Part shown: positions 16,795 to 25,011 of the stretch, piece after piece
How the letters are laid out: every line of letters starts with the position of its first letter
Numbering within the stretch: the first letter of the stretch is position 1
Assembly: GCF_001653195.1 (NCBI RefSeq)
Contig: NZ_JXBB01000003.1
Coordinates: forward strand, 1-64,000
DNA length: 64,000 nucleotides
Direction of reading: 5' to 3'
Source of the DNA: Hydrogenibacillus schlegelii
Lineage (GTDB): Bacteria > Bacillota > Bacilli > Thermicanales > DSM-22653
Program-made: the position numbers and the translations under genes
Notes under the pieces: generated by a model
What the model saw: only the letters and a program-made list of their open reading frames with translations
What the model was told of the DNA's origin: nothing
The model's database searches: none

Positions 16795-18051
16795 TTAAGT
16801 CCACTGGATCGACCATCTTCGCCCGACGAGGTGTGACGTCATAACGAATAGAACCATCAAAAATGCGGCCACTTCCCTTGTGAGCCTTTCGTATGCCGGT
16901 TTGAGGCACACGGAACTCCCGGTCTGTGGACGCTTCCGCCCATACCGGCTTAATCGTTTGAGATTCTGCACTACAGCCGTCAGGATGGCTTCCCCAGCAT
17001 CGCTTCCAAGCCACGGCTTCGAGCACGGCTTAAGCCGTGCTGCGCTTTGCCTTCGGCAAAAAGACGTTCAATGACGACGCGTCGTTTCCGAATGGCTCGG
17101 TAATGCGGTTGACCATTCAGGCGACGCACAATGCTTTGCACGAGCACCGCCTTGATCTTGCTCCATCTTTTGCGTGCTTTCTCCGGATCCCGGACGGCTC
17201 GGCGCCACCCGGGGAGCGCTTCTTTTTGAAGCGATCGCACGGGAATGAGGGGAACGACGTCCATCTTCAAAAGCCGATCGAGCGTTTCCGGTTCGGCATA
17301 TCTGCCGTCCCCGGAGGCGCTTTGCTTGCAAAGACAGGGATGCTCACGCCGGATGTCCAGCAGCGCACAGGTGGCGGCCTCTCGTTCCGCAGTGCCCGTG
17401 ATGATCTTGGCCTGGGTCCGCAAGATGACGGAGGAGCGTGTGTCCACCGAGTGATGAATGAGATCACGCCAATGGGCTTCTTGGCCGGAGCTTTTTCGAT
17501 AAAGGCGGGCATCCGGATCGGTCATGCTCCGGTGGGTCCGGCTGGAAAACCGCTCCCCCCGAAAATCGCCCGGCTTCTTGGGTGACCTTCCCAACGAAGC
17601 CGAAAGGGAGCCGGGGGATGAGCGGAACGAGCCTTTAAGCGATGCACGGATCCACCCCATGGCGCATGGCTTTCTCAAAAATGCCGTGCCTGCGCCAACG
17701 TTTCCGCGTTTTGACCCCGGTCGTGCGATCCGGAAGCCTCGGACCCCCGGCCTCCGGGTGAAGCACGGACGCGAAATCGAGCCCTAAGAACCCCAAATCA
17801 CCGGCGTGCATGGGGAGCATTTGAAAGCGTTCCCGCTCAGAGGGGTTGAAGAGGTAAGCAAGTCAGATGATCCGCATGACGAGTTCCGGATCAACGGCCG
17901 GACGTCCGGTGCGTTCCGAATCAAGCGGGGCGACCCACTTATGGATCACCGAGAAATCCAAGACGCGATCGATTTGGCGAAGGATGTGATTTTGTGGCAC
18001 GAGGGCTTCCCAATCAATGTGCTGAAACCATTTGGGTTGATGGGAAGTCAA
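16795..18051 (-). pseudogene. IS1182-family transposase, degenerate
   Basis: Minus-strand fragments in different frames reassemble into one IS1182-type transposase. The N-terminus at 18051-17863 reads IDWEALVPQNHILRQIDRVLDF, then TGRPAVDPELVMRII and a stop codon. After the stop come LAYLFNPSERERFQMLPMHAG and RTTGVKTRKRWRRHGIFEKAM at 17840-17640. The DDE C-terminal half is at 17678-16980 with RRRVVIERLFAEGKAQHGL. The last part, after another shift, ends LVGRRWSIQWT at the stop codon 16795-16797. Several frameshifts and stop codons make it inactive. I could not define terminal repeats or a target duplication. Confidence 0.8.
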
Positions 18052-18060
18052 TCGTCGAGG

Positions 18061-19417
18061 GGCTCCGTGTCAAAGAAGTGTGATCAGGCGATCAGCTGAG
18101 CTAAGGGAATAAAGGCCAAAAGCATCTTCCGGACATACACTTCTCGATTTTTGAAGCCATCACGGATCCGGTTCAGCCGTTTGATCTTCGGGTGCACGCC
18201 CTCGGTGTCGCCGTTCGTCGTCCGCCAGGGGGGATCGGCAAGGATTTCGTTCTTCCTTCCGGCGCTTAAGCGTTCGGCCCCACGGCACGAGCACCAAGTC
18301 GCCGGCCCCCTCTGCCTCAAAACGGATCCGGTCCACAATCGCCTTGGCTTCCTCCAGGAATGGCCCGGCAGAGGGCTCGCAGCTCTTCCTTGACCCGGTG
18401 AAACTGCGCCCCGTTCCGGAGCCCGGCGGATCGCGGCCGGCGCTTTCGCCTGACGCTCGACGAGGTCTGCTTCGTTTTGGCGAAGCGGCCGGCGGGGAAG
18501 ACGGTGGCCGGTGCGTATTTCCACCCGCCGGGCCTCATCCATCCGCCGGGCCTCATCCATCCGCCGGCCCCCATCCTGAAGACCGTGAAACAGATCGGCC
18601 ACCCCGCGCGCTTCCGGAAGGACCCGCTGAATCCGCTTCTTCCCGCTTTCCCTGAGGTCGATCGTCACCGCCCGGATCGTTTTCCGGACGGATTCCGGAA
18701 GGCGCTTCAAAAAGGCTGCCGGCGTCTTCAGCCGATCGCCCGGCAAAAGGAAGGAAGCCGCTTCTCGGGCCAGACGCCGGTCACCGTGAACCCCGGCCCG
18801 TCCGCGAAAGCGGGGTTCGTCGATGCTTAAGACGACCTCCTCAAGCTCCGCAAGGCGCGTCTCGATGCTCGGCGGAAACGAACGCCCCGAAGCAAAAGGC
18901 GCCGAATCGCCCCGGGGATTTGCTTGCCTCTTCGGCCACGCGGCGGGGGCGAGGTCCCGCAGGCGGCCGAAAAGCACGGCCATCGCCCGATTCGTCATCC
19001 GGGCTCAGGGCTGGATGCCGGGGAAGGTCTGCGTAAACCCCTTCCGGCAGAAGGCAACGGAACCGCCGCGGCCGAATCCGGAGAGAGACCGGCCTTTGAT
19101 CCACCCCCGTGTGCCGTTTACGCCGCCGCTTTGACGAACGGCGGTGAACGTAAGCGGCGGATGGCCCGGCCATGGGAGCAGCGCGCTTCCGGCCATGGGG
19201 GCAGCGCGCATCCTTTTTCGGCCGCCCGGCATAAACGTCGACGCTCTGCTCATCTTGCTCAAGGCGATCGATGATCCGGCCTTGAAAACCGAGCGCGTGT
19301 CCATAGACTGTTTCATAGGCGGTCGGAGCCTCCTTGGGATGGGGTGGGGGAACGATCTCGTGAGCGCTCTGACCGCCTTTTTCCTGCTTAGACAACCGCA
19401 CTTTTTAGCTTAGAGCC
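18061..19417 (-). mobile_element. ISL3-family insertion sequence, degenerate copy 1
   Basis: The ends form an imperfect inverted repeat: GGCTCCGTGTCAAAGAAGTG at 18061-18080, and GGCTCTAAGCTAAAAAGTG read inward from 19417. The 1,357-bp length suits ISL3. The 8 bp outside each end (cgtcgagg, ttttaaat) do not match, so there is no target duplication, and the left flank is the IS1182 relic. Inside is a frameshifted ISL3 transposase. A tandem repeat of gcctcatccatccgccgg lies at about 18520-18565. Confidence 0.75.
18084..19390 (-). pseudogene. ISL3-family transposase, frameshifted
   Basis: The C-terminal two thirds (18998 down to 18084) form one frame with the DDE-domain pattern of ISL3 (IS204/IS1001/IS1165) transposases: LSIDEPRFRGRAGVHGD, then VTIDLRESGKKRIQRVLPEA with DLFHGLQDG, and the closing TEGVHPKIKRLNRIRDGFKN. 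The N-terminal zinc-finger part (19390 to about 18930) is in another frame, with GFQGRIIDRLEQDEQSV and RCPHGR replacing the usual Cys pairs. At least one frameshift and a corrupted zinc ribbon make it inactive. Confidence 0.75.
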
Positions 19418-19426
19418 TTTTAAATC

Positions 19427-19455
19427 TTGACAAATAAAGACGCCCATGGTATGCT
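19427..19455 (+). promoter_or_regulatory. Sigma-A promoter of the hydrolase-HpaB-extradiol operon
   Basis: TTGACA at 19427-19432 and TATGCT at 19450-19455 have a 17-bp spacer. The -35 lies 9 bp outside the right end of ISL3 copy 1. Downstream, CTAAGATTTTAG and ATTTTAGTAT at 19469-19478 may be an operator. Confidence 0.75.
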
Positions 19456-19537
19456 GGGAACAACTAAGATTTTAGTATTTTAACGAAGGTTGTCGGGGGC
19501 GTCGCAGATCGCAAAATCGGTTAAAAGGGGGATGCGG

Positions 19538-20401
19538 ATGCAAAAGACAGTCAGCATTTGGTTCGAGCTCGTCGGCGTTCCTTTGCAGCAGTATTACGTC
19601 GACGTGCAGGGGATCCGAACCCGCGTTCTGGAAGCCGGAGAAGGCGAGGCGCTCATCCTTATCCACGGGACGGGGGGGCATCTGGAGGCCTATGCCCGCA
19701 ACATCCGGGGTCTGGCCGAACATTTTCGCGTGATCACCTACGATATGGTCGGTCATGGCTTGAGCGACAAACCGGATCGGCCGTATACGATCGATTACTT
19801 GAGCGATCATTTGATCGGTCTGGCCAAGGCCCTGGGGTTAGAAAAGTTTCATGTCTCCGGCGAGTCCCTCGGCGGCTGGGTGGCCGCCTGGACTGCGGCG
19901 CATCATCCGGAATGGGTGGGGCGGGTCATCTTGAACACGCCGGGCAACATCACGAACAAGCCGGACGTCATGCAGCGGGTGAAGGAATCGACGATCCGCG
20001 CGGTGACGGAAGCGTCGTATGAAAACGTTCGCTCGAGACTGGAGTGGTTGTTTTACGATAAGTCATTCGTGACGGACGAGCTCGTCCACATCCGCTATGG
20101 GATCTACACCCGGCCGGAAATGAAGAAAGCCGTCTATCACATCGTCAGCGTCCAGGACTGGGAAATTCGGAAGCATTACGCCTGGGATCCTTCGTGGGTG
20201 GGGAAGATTCAGAGCCCGACGCTCATCCTCTGGACGGACCACGATCCGACCGGCACGGTCGAGGAGGCCGAACTGCTCCATCGCTGGATTCCGCATAGCA
20301 GGCTGCACGTCATCGAAGGGGCCGGCCATTGGCCGCAATGGGAAAAACCGGAGGAATTCAACCAGGTGCATGTCGATTTCATTCGCGGCCGGCTCGACTG
20401 A
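19538..20401 (+). CDS. Meta-cleavage product hydrolase, alpha/beta hydrolase
   Basis: A 287-aa alpha/beta hydrolase like MhpC, DmpD and HsaD, which hydrolyse the C-C bond of 2-hydroxymuconate-type ring-fission products. The oxyanion motif HGTGGH is at 43-48, the nucleophile Ser110 in GESLGG, the Asp in LWTDHDPTG and the catalytic His in GAGHWPQWE. ATG 19538 is preferred to the upstream GTG and ATG codons because AAAAGGGGG ends 6 bp before it. It opens the operon that runs to the MFS gene and could replace the broken hydrolase at 1155. Confidence 0.88.
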   Translation: MQKTVSIWFELVGVPLQQYYVDVQGIRTRVLEAGEGEALILIHGTGGHLEAYARNIRGLAEHFRVITYDMVGHGLSDKPDRPYTIDYLSDHLIGLAKALGLEKFHVSGESLGGWVAAWTAAHHPEWVGRVILNTPGNITNKPDVMQRVKESTIRAVTEASYENVRSRLEWLFYDKSFVTDELVHIRYGIYTRPEMKKAVYHIVSVQDWEIRKHYAWDPSWVGKIQSPTLILWTDHDPTGTVEEAELLHRWIPHSRLHVIEGAGHWPQWEKPEEFNQVHVDFIRGRLD

Positions 20402-20444
20402 AGTCCTCAATGGTATGAGAAAGACGATCGAGGGGGAATCCGCC

Positions 20445-21935
20445 ATGGGCGCCCGCAAAGGCATCGACTACATTCAACGGCTCAAGGAACATCCGCCGGA
20501 GACGTGGATCGGCAAGGAAAAGGTGACGGATCCGACCGCGCATCCGCTCATCCGGCCGGCGGTGGAGGCGACGGCCCGCCTCTACGACGTGCAGTGGGCG
20601 GAGGAGCACGCCTCCTACATGCTCCACCGGTCTCCGGATACCGGAGGGCTCGTCGGGACGTCGTTTCTCGTTCCGCGCTCGAAGGAAGATCTTTACAAGC
20701 GGCGCCTGCAGTCGCTCATCTGGGCGCAGCAGACGTTCGGGTTGATGGGCCGCTCGCCGGATTTTCTCAACGCCATGCTCACGGCATGGTACATCAACCG
20801 CGATTTCTTCGGCCCGTACGCCGAGAACGTGAAAAAGTACTACGAATATGTCCGCGACAACGACCTTTTTCTGACGCACGTGCTCATCGATCCGCAGGTG
20901 GATCGGAGCAAGCCGCCGTCGGAGCAGCCGGATGAGTACACATATCTCGGCGTGGTCCGCGAGACGGACGGCGGGATCATCGTCCGCGGCGCCAAGATGC
21001 TGGCAACGTCCGGTCCTTATGCGGACGAGGTGCTCGTCTGGCCGTTTCACCTGCGTAAGCCGACGGAGAAAGATTACAAATACGCCATTTCGTTCGCCGT
21101 GCCGCTGGATACGCCGGGGTTGAGGCTGATCGCTCGGGAACCGTACACGCGTTCGTCGACCCTCGATCACCCCCTGGCGGCGCGCTTCGACGAACTCGAT
21201 GCGGTGGCCGTCTTTGACGACGTGTTCGTGCCGTGGGAGCGCGTGTTCATCTATCAGGATGTGGAGCGCGTGAACACCATCTGGAAGGTCAACTCCAACG
21301 CGTTTACCGGCCACCAGACGTCGATCCGACTGCTCGTCAAGCTCCAGTTTTTGGCCGGCCTGCTCATGAAGGGGACGGAAATGGTGCAGACAAATCAGTT
21401 CCCGCATGTGCAGGACATGATCGGCGAGGTGACGACGTACATCGAGCTTGTGCGGGCGGCGATCATCGCTTCGGAGGCGACGGCCGAACCGAACGCCGAC
21501 GGGATTTACATGCCGAACGTCGTGCCGCTCTATGCCGTGCGCAATTCGGGCAACCGCTGGTATCCGCGGGTGATTGAGATCATGCACCTCGTCTTTGCCG
21601 GCGGGCTGATGTATCAGCCTTCGAGCTTCGACGTCTTCGACAGCCCGATCGCCGACGATATTCGGAAGTATTACCGGGGAGCGACGGTGAGCGCCGAAGA
21701 GAAGATTCGCCTCTTCAAACTCGCGCAGGACCTGGCCATTTCCGACTTCGGCTCCCGGCATGTCCTGTATGAACGGTTCTACGCCGGAGATCCCATGTTC
21801 CTGAGGATTCAGACGCAGTACAGCGCTTATGACAAACGGGAAGCGCTGGCGCTGGTCGAGCGGGCGCTGGCCCTGTATAGGGAGGAAGAAGCCGCAAAAG
21901 CGGAGAAACCCGAGGCCAAGGAAATGAAAATCTGA
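20445..21935 (+). CDS. 4-hydroxyphenylacetate 3-monooxygenase (HpaB) family oxygenase, copy 2
   Basis: A 496-aa FADH2-dependent monooxygenase with the same landmarks as the copy at 13221: IIVRGAKMLATSGPYADE, VFDDVFVPWERVFIYQD and the C-terminal ISDFGSRH box. ATG 20445 is chosen because GAGGGGG lies 8 bp upstream. The longer frame from 20370 overlaps the hydrolase and has no Shine-Dalgarno. The two copies are clearly diverged, so they probably act on different phenols and are not a recent duplication. A flavin reductase gene is in the same operon. Confidence 0.88.
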   Translation: MGARKGIDYIQRLKEHPPETWIGKEKVTDPTAHPLIRPAVEATARLYDVQWAEEHASYMLHRSPDTGGLVGTSFLVPRSKEDLYKRRLQSLIWAQQTFGLMGRSPDFLNAMLTAWYINRDFFGPYAENVKKYYEYVRDNDLFLTHVLIDPQVDRSKPPSEQPDEYTYLGVVRETDGGIIVRGAKMLATSGPYADEVLVWPFHLRKPTEKDYKYAISFAVPLDTPGLRLIAREPYTRSSTLDHPLAARFDELDAVAVFDDVFVPWERVFIYQDVERVNTIWKVNSNAFTGHQTSIRLLVKLQFLAGLLMKGTEMVQTNQFPHVQDMIGEVTTYIELVRAAIIASEATAEPNADGIYMPNVVPLYAVRNSGNRWYPRVIEIMHLVFAGGLMYQPSSFDVFDSPIADDIRKYYRGATVSAEEKIRLFKLAQDLAISDFGSRHVLYERFYAGDPMFLRIQTQYSAYDKREALALVERALALYREEEAAKAEKPEAKEMKI

Positions 21936-21947
21936 GGGGGAACCGTC

Positions 21948-22748
21948 GTGCGGTTAAAGGAGAAAAAGGCGCTGGTGACGGCCTCAAGCTCCGGGATCGG
22001 GCAGGCGATCGCCCGAACGCTGGCCGAGGAGGGGGCAGACGTTTTTTTAAGCGGAATCGAGAAGGATCTTCTACCGCAAACGGCTGAAGCCATCGCTCGT
22101 GCCACGGGGCGTTCGGTGGCGTTTGCGCTGGCCGACTTTACGTCGCCGGCGTCGATCGACGCCTTGGCCGAACAGGCGCTGCAAACATTCGGTCGGATCG
22201 ACATTTTGGTTTACAACACGGGCGGGCCTCGGCCCGGCACGTTCTTGGAGCTTTCCGAAGCCGACTGGGAGAAGGCCTACCGGCTGGTGCTCGACGCCGC
22301 CATTCGGCTCACGCGCCGCGTTCTCCCGGGGATGATCGAGCGACGTTTCGGGCGGCTCATCTATATGACGTCATCATCGGTTATCCGGCCGCTTCCGGAG
22401 CTGCACCTGTCCAACGTGATGCGCGCCGGCGTCAAAGCGCTGGCCGAATCGCTCGCCGTGGAAATGGCGCCGTACGGCATCACGACGCACGTCGTCGCGC
22501 CGGCGCACATCGATACGGCGCGCAGCCGGGCCATCGCCGAGGCGCGGGCCAAGGCGCGGGGCCTTTCGGTCGAGGCGGTGCTCGAGCATGATCTCCGCGG
22601 GATTCCGGCCGGCCGCTTCGGTCGCCCGGAAGACGTCGCGCGGCTGGTCGCCTTTCTGGCCTCGGAGGAGTCGGCGTTCATGACGGGTGGGACGCACGTC
22701 GTCGACGGCGGGTTTACGCTGGTTACGCCGCTTCATCTGCTGGGTTAA
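21948..22748 (+). CDS. SDR-family protein lacking the catalytic tyrosine
   Basis: A 266-aa short-chain dehydrogenase-like protein. The nucleotide motif TASSSGIG is at 10-17 and YNTGG replaces the usual NNAG. The Ser of the active site is kept in MTSSSVI, but at the YxxxK position the sequence is LSNVMRAGVK: the Lys remains and Tyr is absent. A subgroup of SDR proteins annotated as oxidoreductases shares this change, so it may be a natural variant with another proton relay or a non-catalytic role. It starts at GTG 21948 behind GAGGGGGA, 12 bp after HpaB copy 2. Confidence 0.8.
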   Translation: MRLKEKKALVTASSSGIGQAIARTLAEEGADVFLSGIEKDLLPQTAEAIARATGRSVAFALADFTSPASIDALAEQALQTFGRIDILVYNTGGPRPGTFLELSEADWEKAYRLVLDAAIRLTRRVLPGMIERRFGRLIYMTSSSVIRPLPELHLSNVMRAGVKALAESLAVEMAPYGITTHVVAPAHIDTARSRAIAEARAKARGLSVEAVLEHDLRGIPAGRFGRPEDVARLVAFLASEESAFMTGGTHVVDGGFTLVTPLHLLG

Positions 22749-22829
22749 GCGATGCTTCGGGAAAAGGGCGCGTTGTTGAAATGCGGCGCCCGGTGAGCGG
22801 TGTCCGATGAGCAAGGAGAGGTGGTGCCG

Positions 22830-23390
22830 GTGGACGGGGCCGGAAAAACGGCTCGTGACGGGAAGCAGGCGCCCGCCGAGCGCGAGGCGAAACTGGCCGC
22901 TTTCATGGCTCAGTTAAAAAAGCTCAAAAATCGCGACCGGCAGGATATCGGCGCCGAGGGGCTGGTCGTCCATTCGGAAGACGCGATCTGGCTCGATGCG
23001 TCGGTCACCGGCAATCCGAGCGAGATCGGCGTTCTCCTCGACATTCCGGCGCGGACGATGGAGTTTTATCTGCAGCGGATTCCGGTCGGCGCGGCGACCG
23101 ACCTTCAGCGGCATGTTCACGAATCGGTCCATTTCGTGCTCGAGGGCGAGGGGTATTCGGAGATCGGGGAGCAGGTCGTGCGCTGGAAGAAGGGCGATTT
23201 TGTTTACACGCCGCCCTGGATCTGGCACCGCCATTACAACACAGGAACGGTGACCGTTGAAATGCTGCTCATTGAAAATTCGCGGTTGCTGGAGGCGCTG
23301 GACGCCAATCGACGGGAAAGCGCCGGACTCATCGACTACCGGACGTGGGCCAAGCAAAAAAGGGAAGAAGAAGAGGGGGGACGGCGATGA
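22830..23390 (+). CDS. Single-domain cupin protein
   Basis: A 186-aa protein from GTG 22830. GTG 22800 and 22821/22824 are alternatives, but AGGAGAGG at 22814-22821 supports 22830. The cupin beta-barrel spans about residues 80-150, with the metal motif HVHESVHFVLEGEGYSEIG (two His and Glu) and the second box TPPWIWHRHYNTG. Cupins in aromatic operons range from gentisate or hydroxyanthranilate dioxygenases to isomerases and sensors. This one is shorter than the bicupin gentisate dioxygenases, so its reaction is undefined. Its TGA overlaps the next ATG (ATGA), giving translational coupling to the extradiol dioxygenase. Confidence 0.75.
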   Translation: MDGAGKTARDGKQAPAEREAKLAAFMAQLKKLKNRDRQDIGAEGLVVHSEDAIWLDASVTGNPSEIGVLLDIPARTMEFYLQRIPVGAATDLQRHVHESVHFVLEGEGYSEIGEQVVRWKKGDFVYTPPWIWHRHYNTGTVTVEMLLIENSRLLEALDANRRESAGLIDYRTWAKQKREEEEGGRR

Positions 23391-24331
23391 TCCTCCGCTT
23401 GGGCTATGCTGAGCTGTACGTCACGGATCTGGAGCGCGCGCGGGCGTTTTACGTCGAGGTGCTCGGATTTATCGAAGCGGAGCGGACGGAGAATCGCCTG
23501 TATTTGCGCGGGGTTGAGGAATTCGACCGCTACTCGCTGATCCTGACGCGCCGCGACACCCCCGGGCTCGGCCATTTCGGGCTGCGGGTGGCGAGCCCGG
23601 AGGCGCTTTCAACGCTGGAAAAACTCCATGCCGCCCTCGGCGTGCCGCTGCGCCGCGTGCCCGAAGGGACGTTGCCGGGCATGGGAGAAGCGCTTTGGGT
23701 GCGGGAACCGAACGGGCATCCGGTGGCGTTTTATCACGAGATGGATCAGGTGCATTCTTTTAGCATCGCGTCCTCCGAAGACGCGCTCCCGATGCGCCGG
23801 ACGCATCTTTTCCGCGGGATTCCGCCGCTTCGGATCGATCACATGAACTTGCGCGTCGCCGACGTCGATGCGGCGCTTCAGTACTGGCGGGACCGGCTCG
23901 CGTTCAGCGTGTCGGAATACGTGGTCAAAGACGGCGCGACGTTTGCCGCGTGGACGCGCCGGGCGCCCGGGACGCACGATGTGGCGCTGGTCCGGGCGAA
24001 GGGCCCCGCGCTTCATCACGTCGCGTACCTCGTCCAAGGGCCGCAGGAGATCATCCGCACGGCGGATCTTTTGGCCGATGCGGGGTACCAGGCGTCGATC
24101 GAGTTCGGGCCGGGGCGGCACGGGCTGTCGAACGCGCTTTTCCTCTACATCCGCGATCCCGACGGGAACCGCATCGAGATCTACGCCAATGACTACCCGC
24201 GGGATCTGGATCGCCCGCCGATTCGCTGGACGTGGGAGGAGTACGACCGCCGCGGTCGATTGTGGTGGGGTCCGGAATATCCGGCGCGCTTTTTGGAGAC
24301 CCAGCCGGTGAACGACCGCTGGCCGGGGTAA
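23387..24331 (+). CDS. Extradiol dioxygenase, HPCD-like, copy 3
   Basis: A 314-aa two-domain extradiol dioxygenase. The metal site is His152 (RIDHMNL), His211 (LHHVAYLV) and Glu264 (NRIEIYANDY), with second-sphere His198, His245 (GPGRHGLSNALFLY) and Tyr254. The pattern is closest to 3,4-dihydroxyphenylacetate (homoprotocatechuate) 2,3-dioxygenase, which fits HpaB- and HpaC-like proteins in the same operon. ATG 23387 overlaps the cupin stop codon. The C-terminal WGPEYPARF segment resembles the tail that closes the HPCD active site. Confidence 0.88.
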   Translation: MILRLGYAELYVTDLERARAFYVEVLGFIEAERTENRLYLRGVEEFDRYSLILTRRDTPGLGHFGLRVASPEALSTLEKLHAALGVPLRRVPEGTLPGMGEALWVREPNGHPVAFYHEMDQVHSFSIASSEDALPMRRTHLFRGIPPLRIDHMNLRVADVDAALQYWRDRLAFSVSEYVVKDGATFAAWTRRAPGTHDVALVRAKGPALHHVAYLVQGPQEIIRTADLLADAGYQASIEFGPGRHGLSNALFLYIRDPDGNRIEIYANDYPRDLDRPPIRWTWEEYDRRGRLWWGPEYPARFLETQPVNDRWPG

Positions 24332-24380
24332 AAGGGAAACGAAGCGTTAGGGGAACCGCATCGTTCAGGGGGTGAGCGGT

Positions 24381-24893
24381 GTGTCGCAGGCGATCGATCA
24401 GCGAGAGTTTCGGAACTGTCTTGGCCGTTTTGCCACCGGGGTGACGGTGGTGACCTACCGGGGGGAAGACGGCGGACGGTACGGCATCACGATGAACTCT
24501 TTTACGTCCGTGTCGCTGGATCCGCCGCTCATCCTTGTAGCGATCGATCGGCGGACGAAAGCTTACGGAAAGCTCCCCGGACGGCCTTTTGCGGTGAACA
24601 TCCTGTCCTCCGATCAGGAGGATCTGGCCTATCATTTTGCCGGGAAGCCCCGGGAAGGCCTCGACATTCCCTGGGTCGAAGGGGCGCTCGCGCCCCGATT
24701 GGGCGGTGTGCTGGCGACGATCGTCTGCACGCCGTGGCAGACGTACGACGGTGGCGACCATGTGCTCTACCTCGGGGAGGTTCAGGAATTTCAGTATCGG
24801 GACGGGGACCCGCTCGTCTTCTACCGCGGGAAGATGACGTCGCTTTCTCTCGATGAATCATCTTCAGCTTCCGCATTCCCATCGAAGCGTTAA
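24381..24893 (+). CDS. Flavin reductase, HpaC-like
   Basis: A 170-aa flavin reductase-like domain protein. It has the typical RNCLGRFATGVTVVT start, GITMNSFTSVSLDPPLILV near residues 35-55, the RPFAVNILSSDQEDLAYHFA region near 70 and the HVLYLGEVQEF strand. It reduces free FMN or FAD with NADH and supplies HpaB-type monooxygenases. GTG 24381 is preferred over GTG 24372 by spacing to CAGGGGG. It is the only such reductase in the window and probably serves both HpaB copies. The last 15 residues are Ser-rich. Confidence 0.85.
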   Translation: MSQAIDQREFRNCLGRFATGVTVVTYRGEDGGRYGITMNSFTSVSLDPPLILVAIDRRTKAYGKLPGRPFAVNILSSDQEDLAYHFAGKPREGLDIPWVEGALAPRLGGVLATIVCTPWQTYDGGDHVLYLGEVQEFQYRDGDPLVFYRGKMTSLSLDESSSASAFPSKR

Positions 24894-25011
24894 ATGCCGT
24901 CCGATCGCCGAACGGTTGGTGCCCGCTCAGCGCTTGCGGCGGGCGCTTCTTTGGCCTCATGAATTCGAATATTTACGGTATTCCATGATCTGGAGAAGGG
25001 GGATGATTTTC

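Noticed and set aside
18520-18565. Direct repeats of gcctcatccatccgccgg as a CRISPR array
   Set aside because: The repeats are adjacent without spacers and lie inside the ISL3 transposase remnant, so they are a short tandem duplication.
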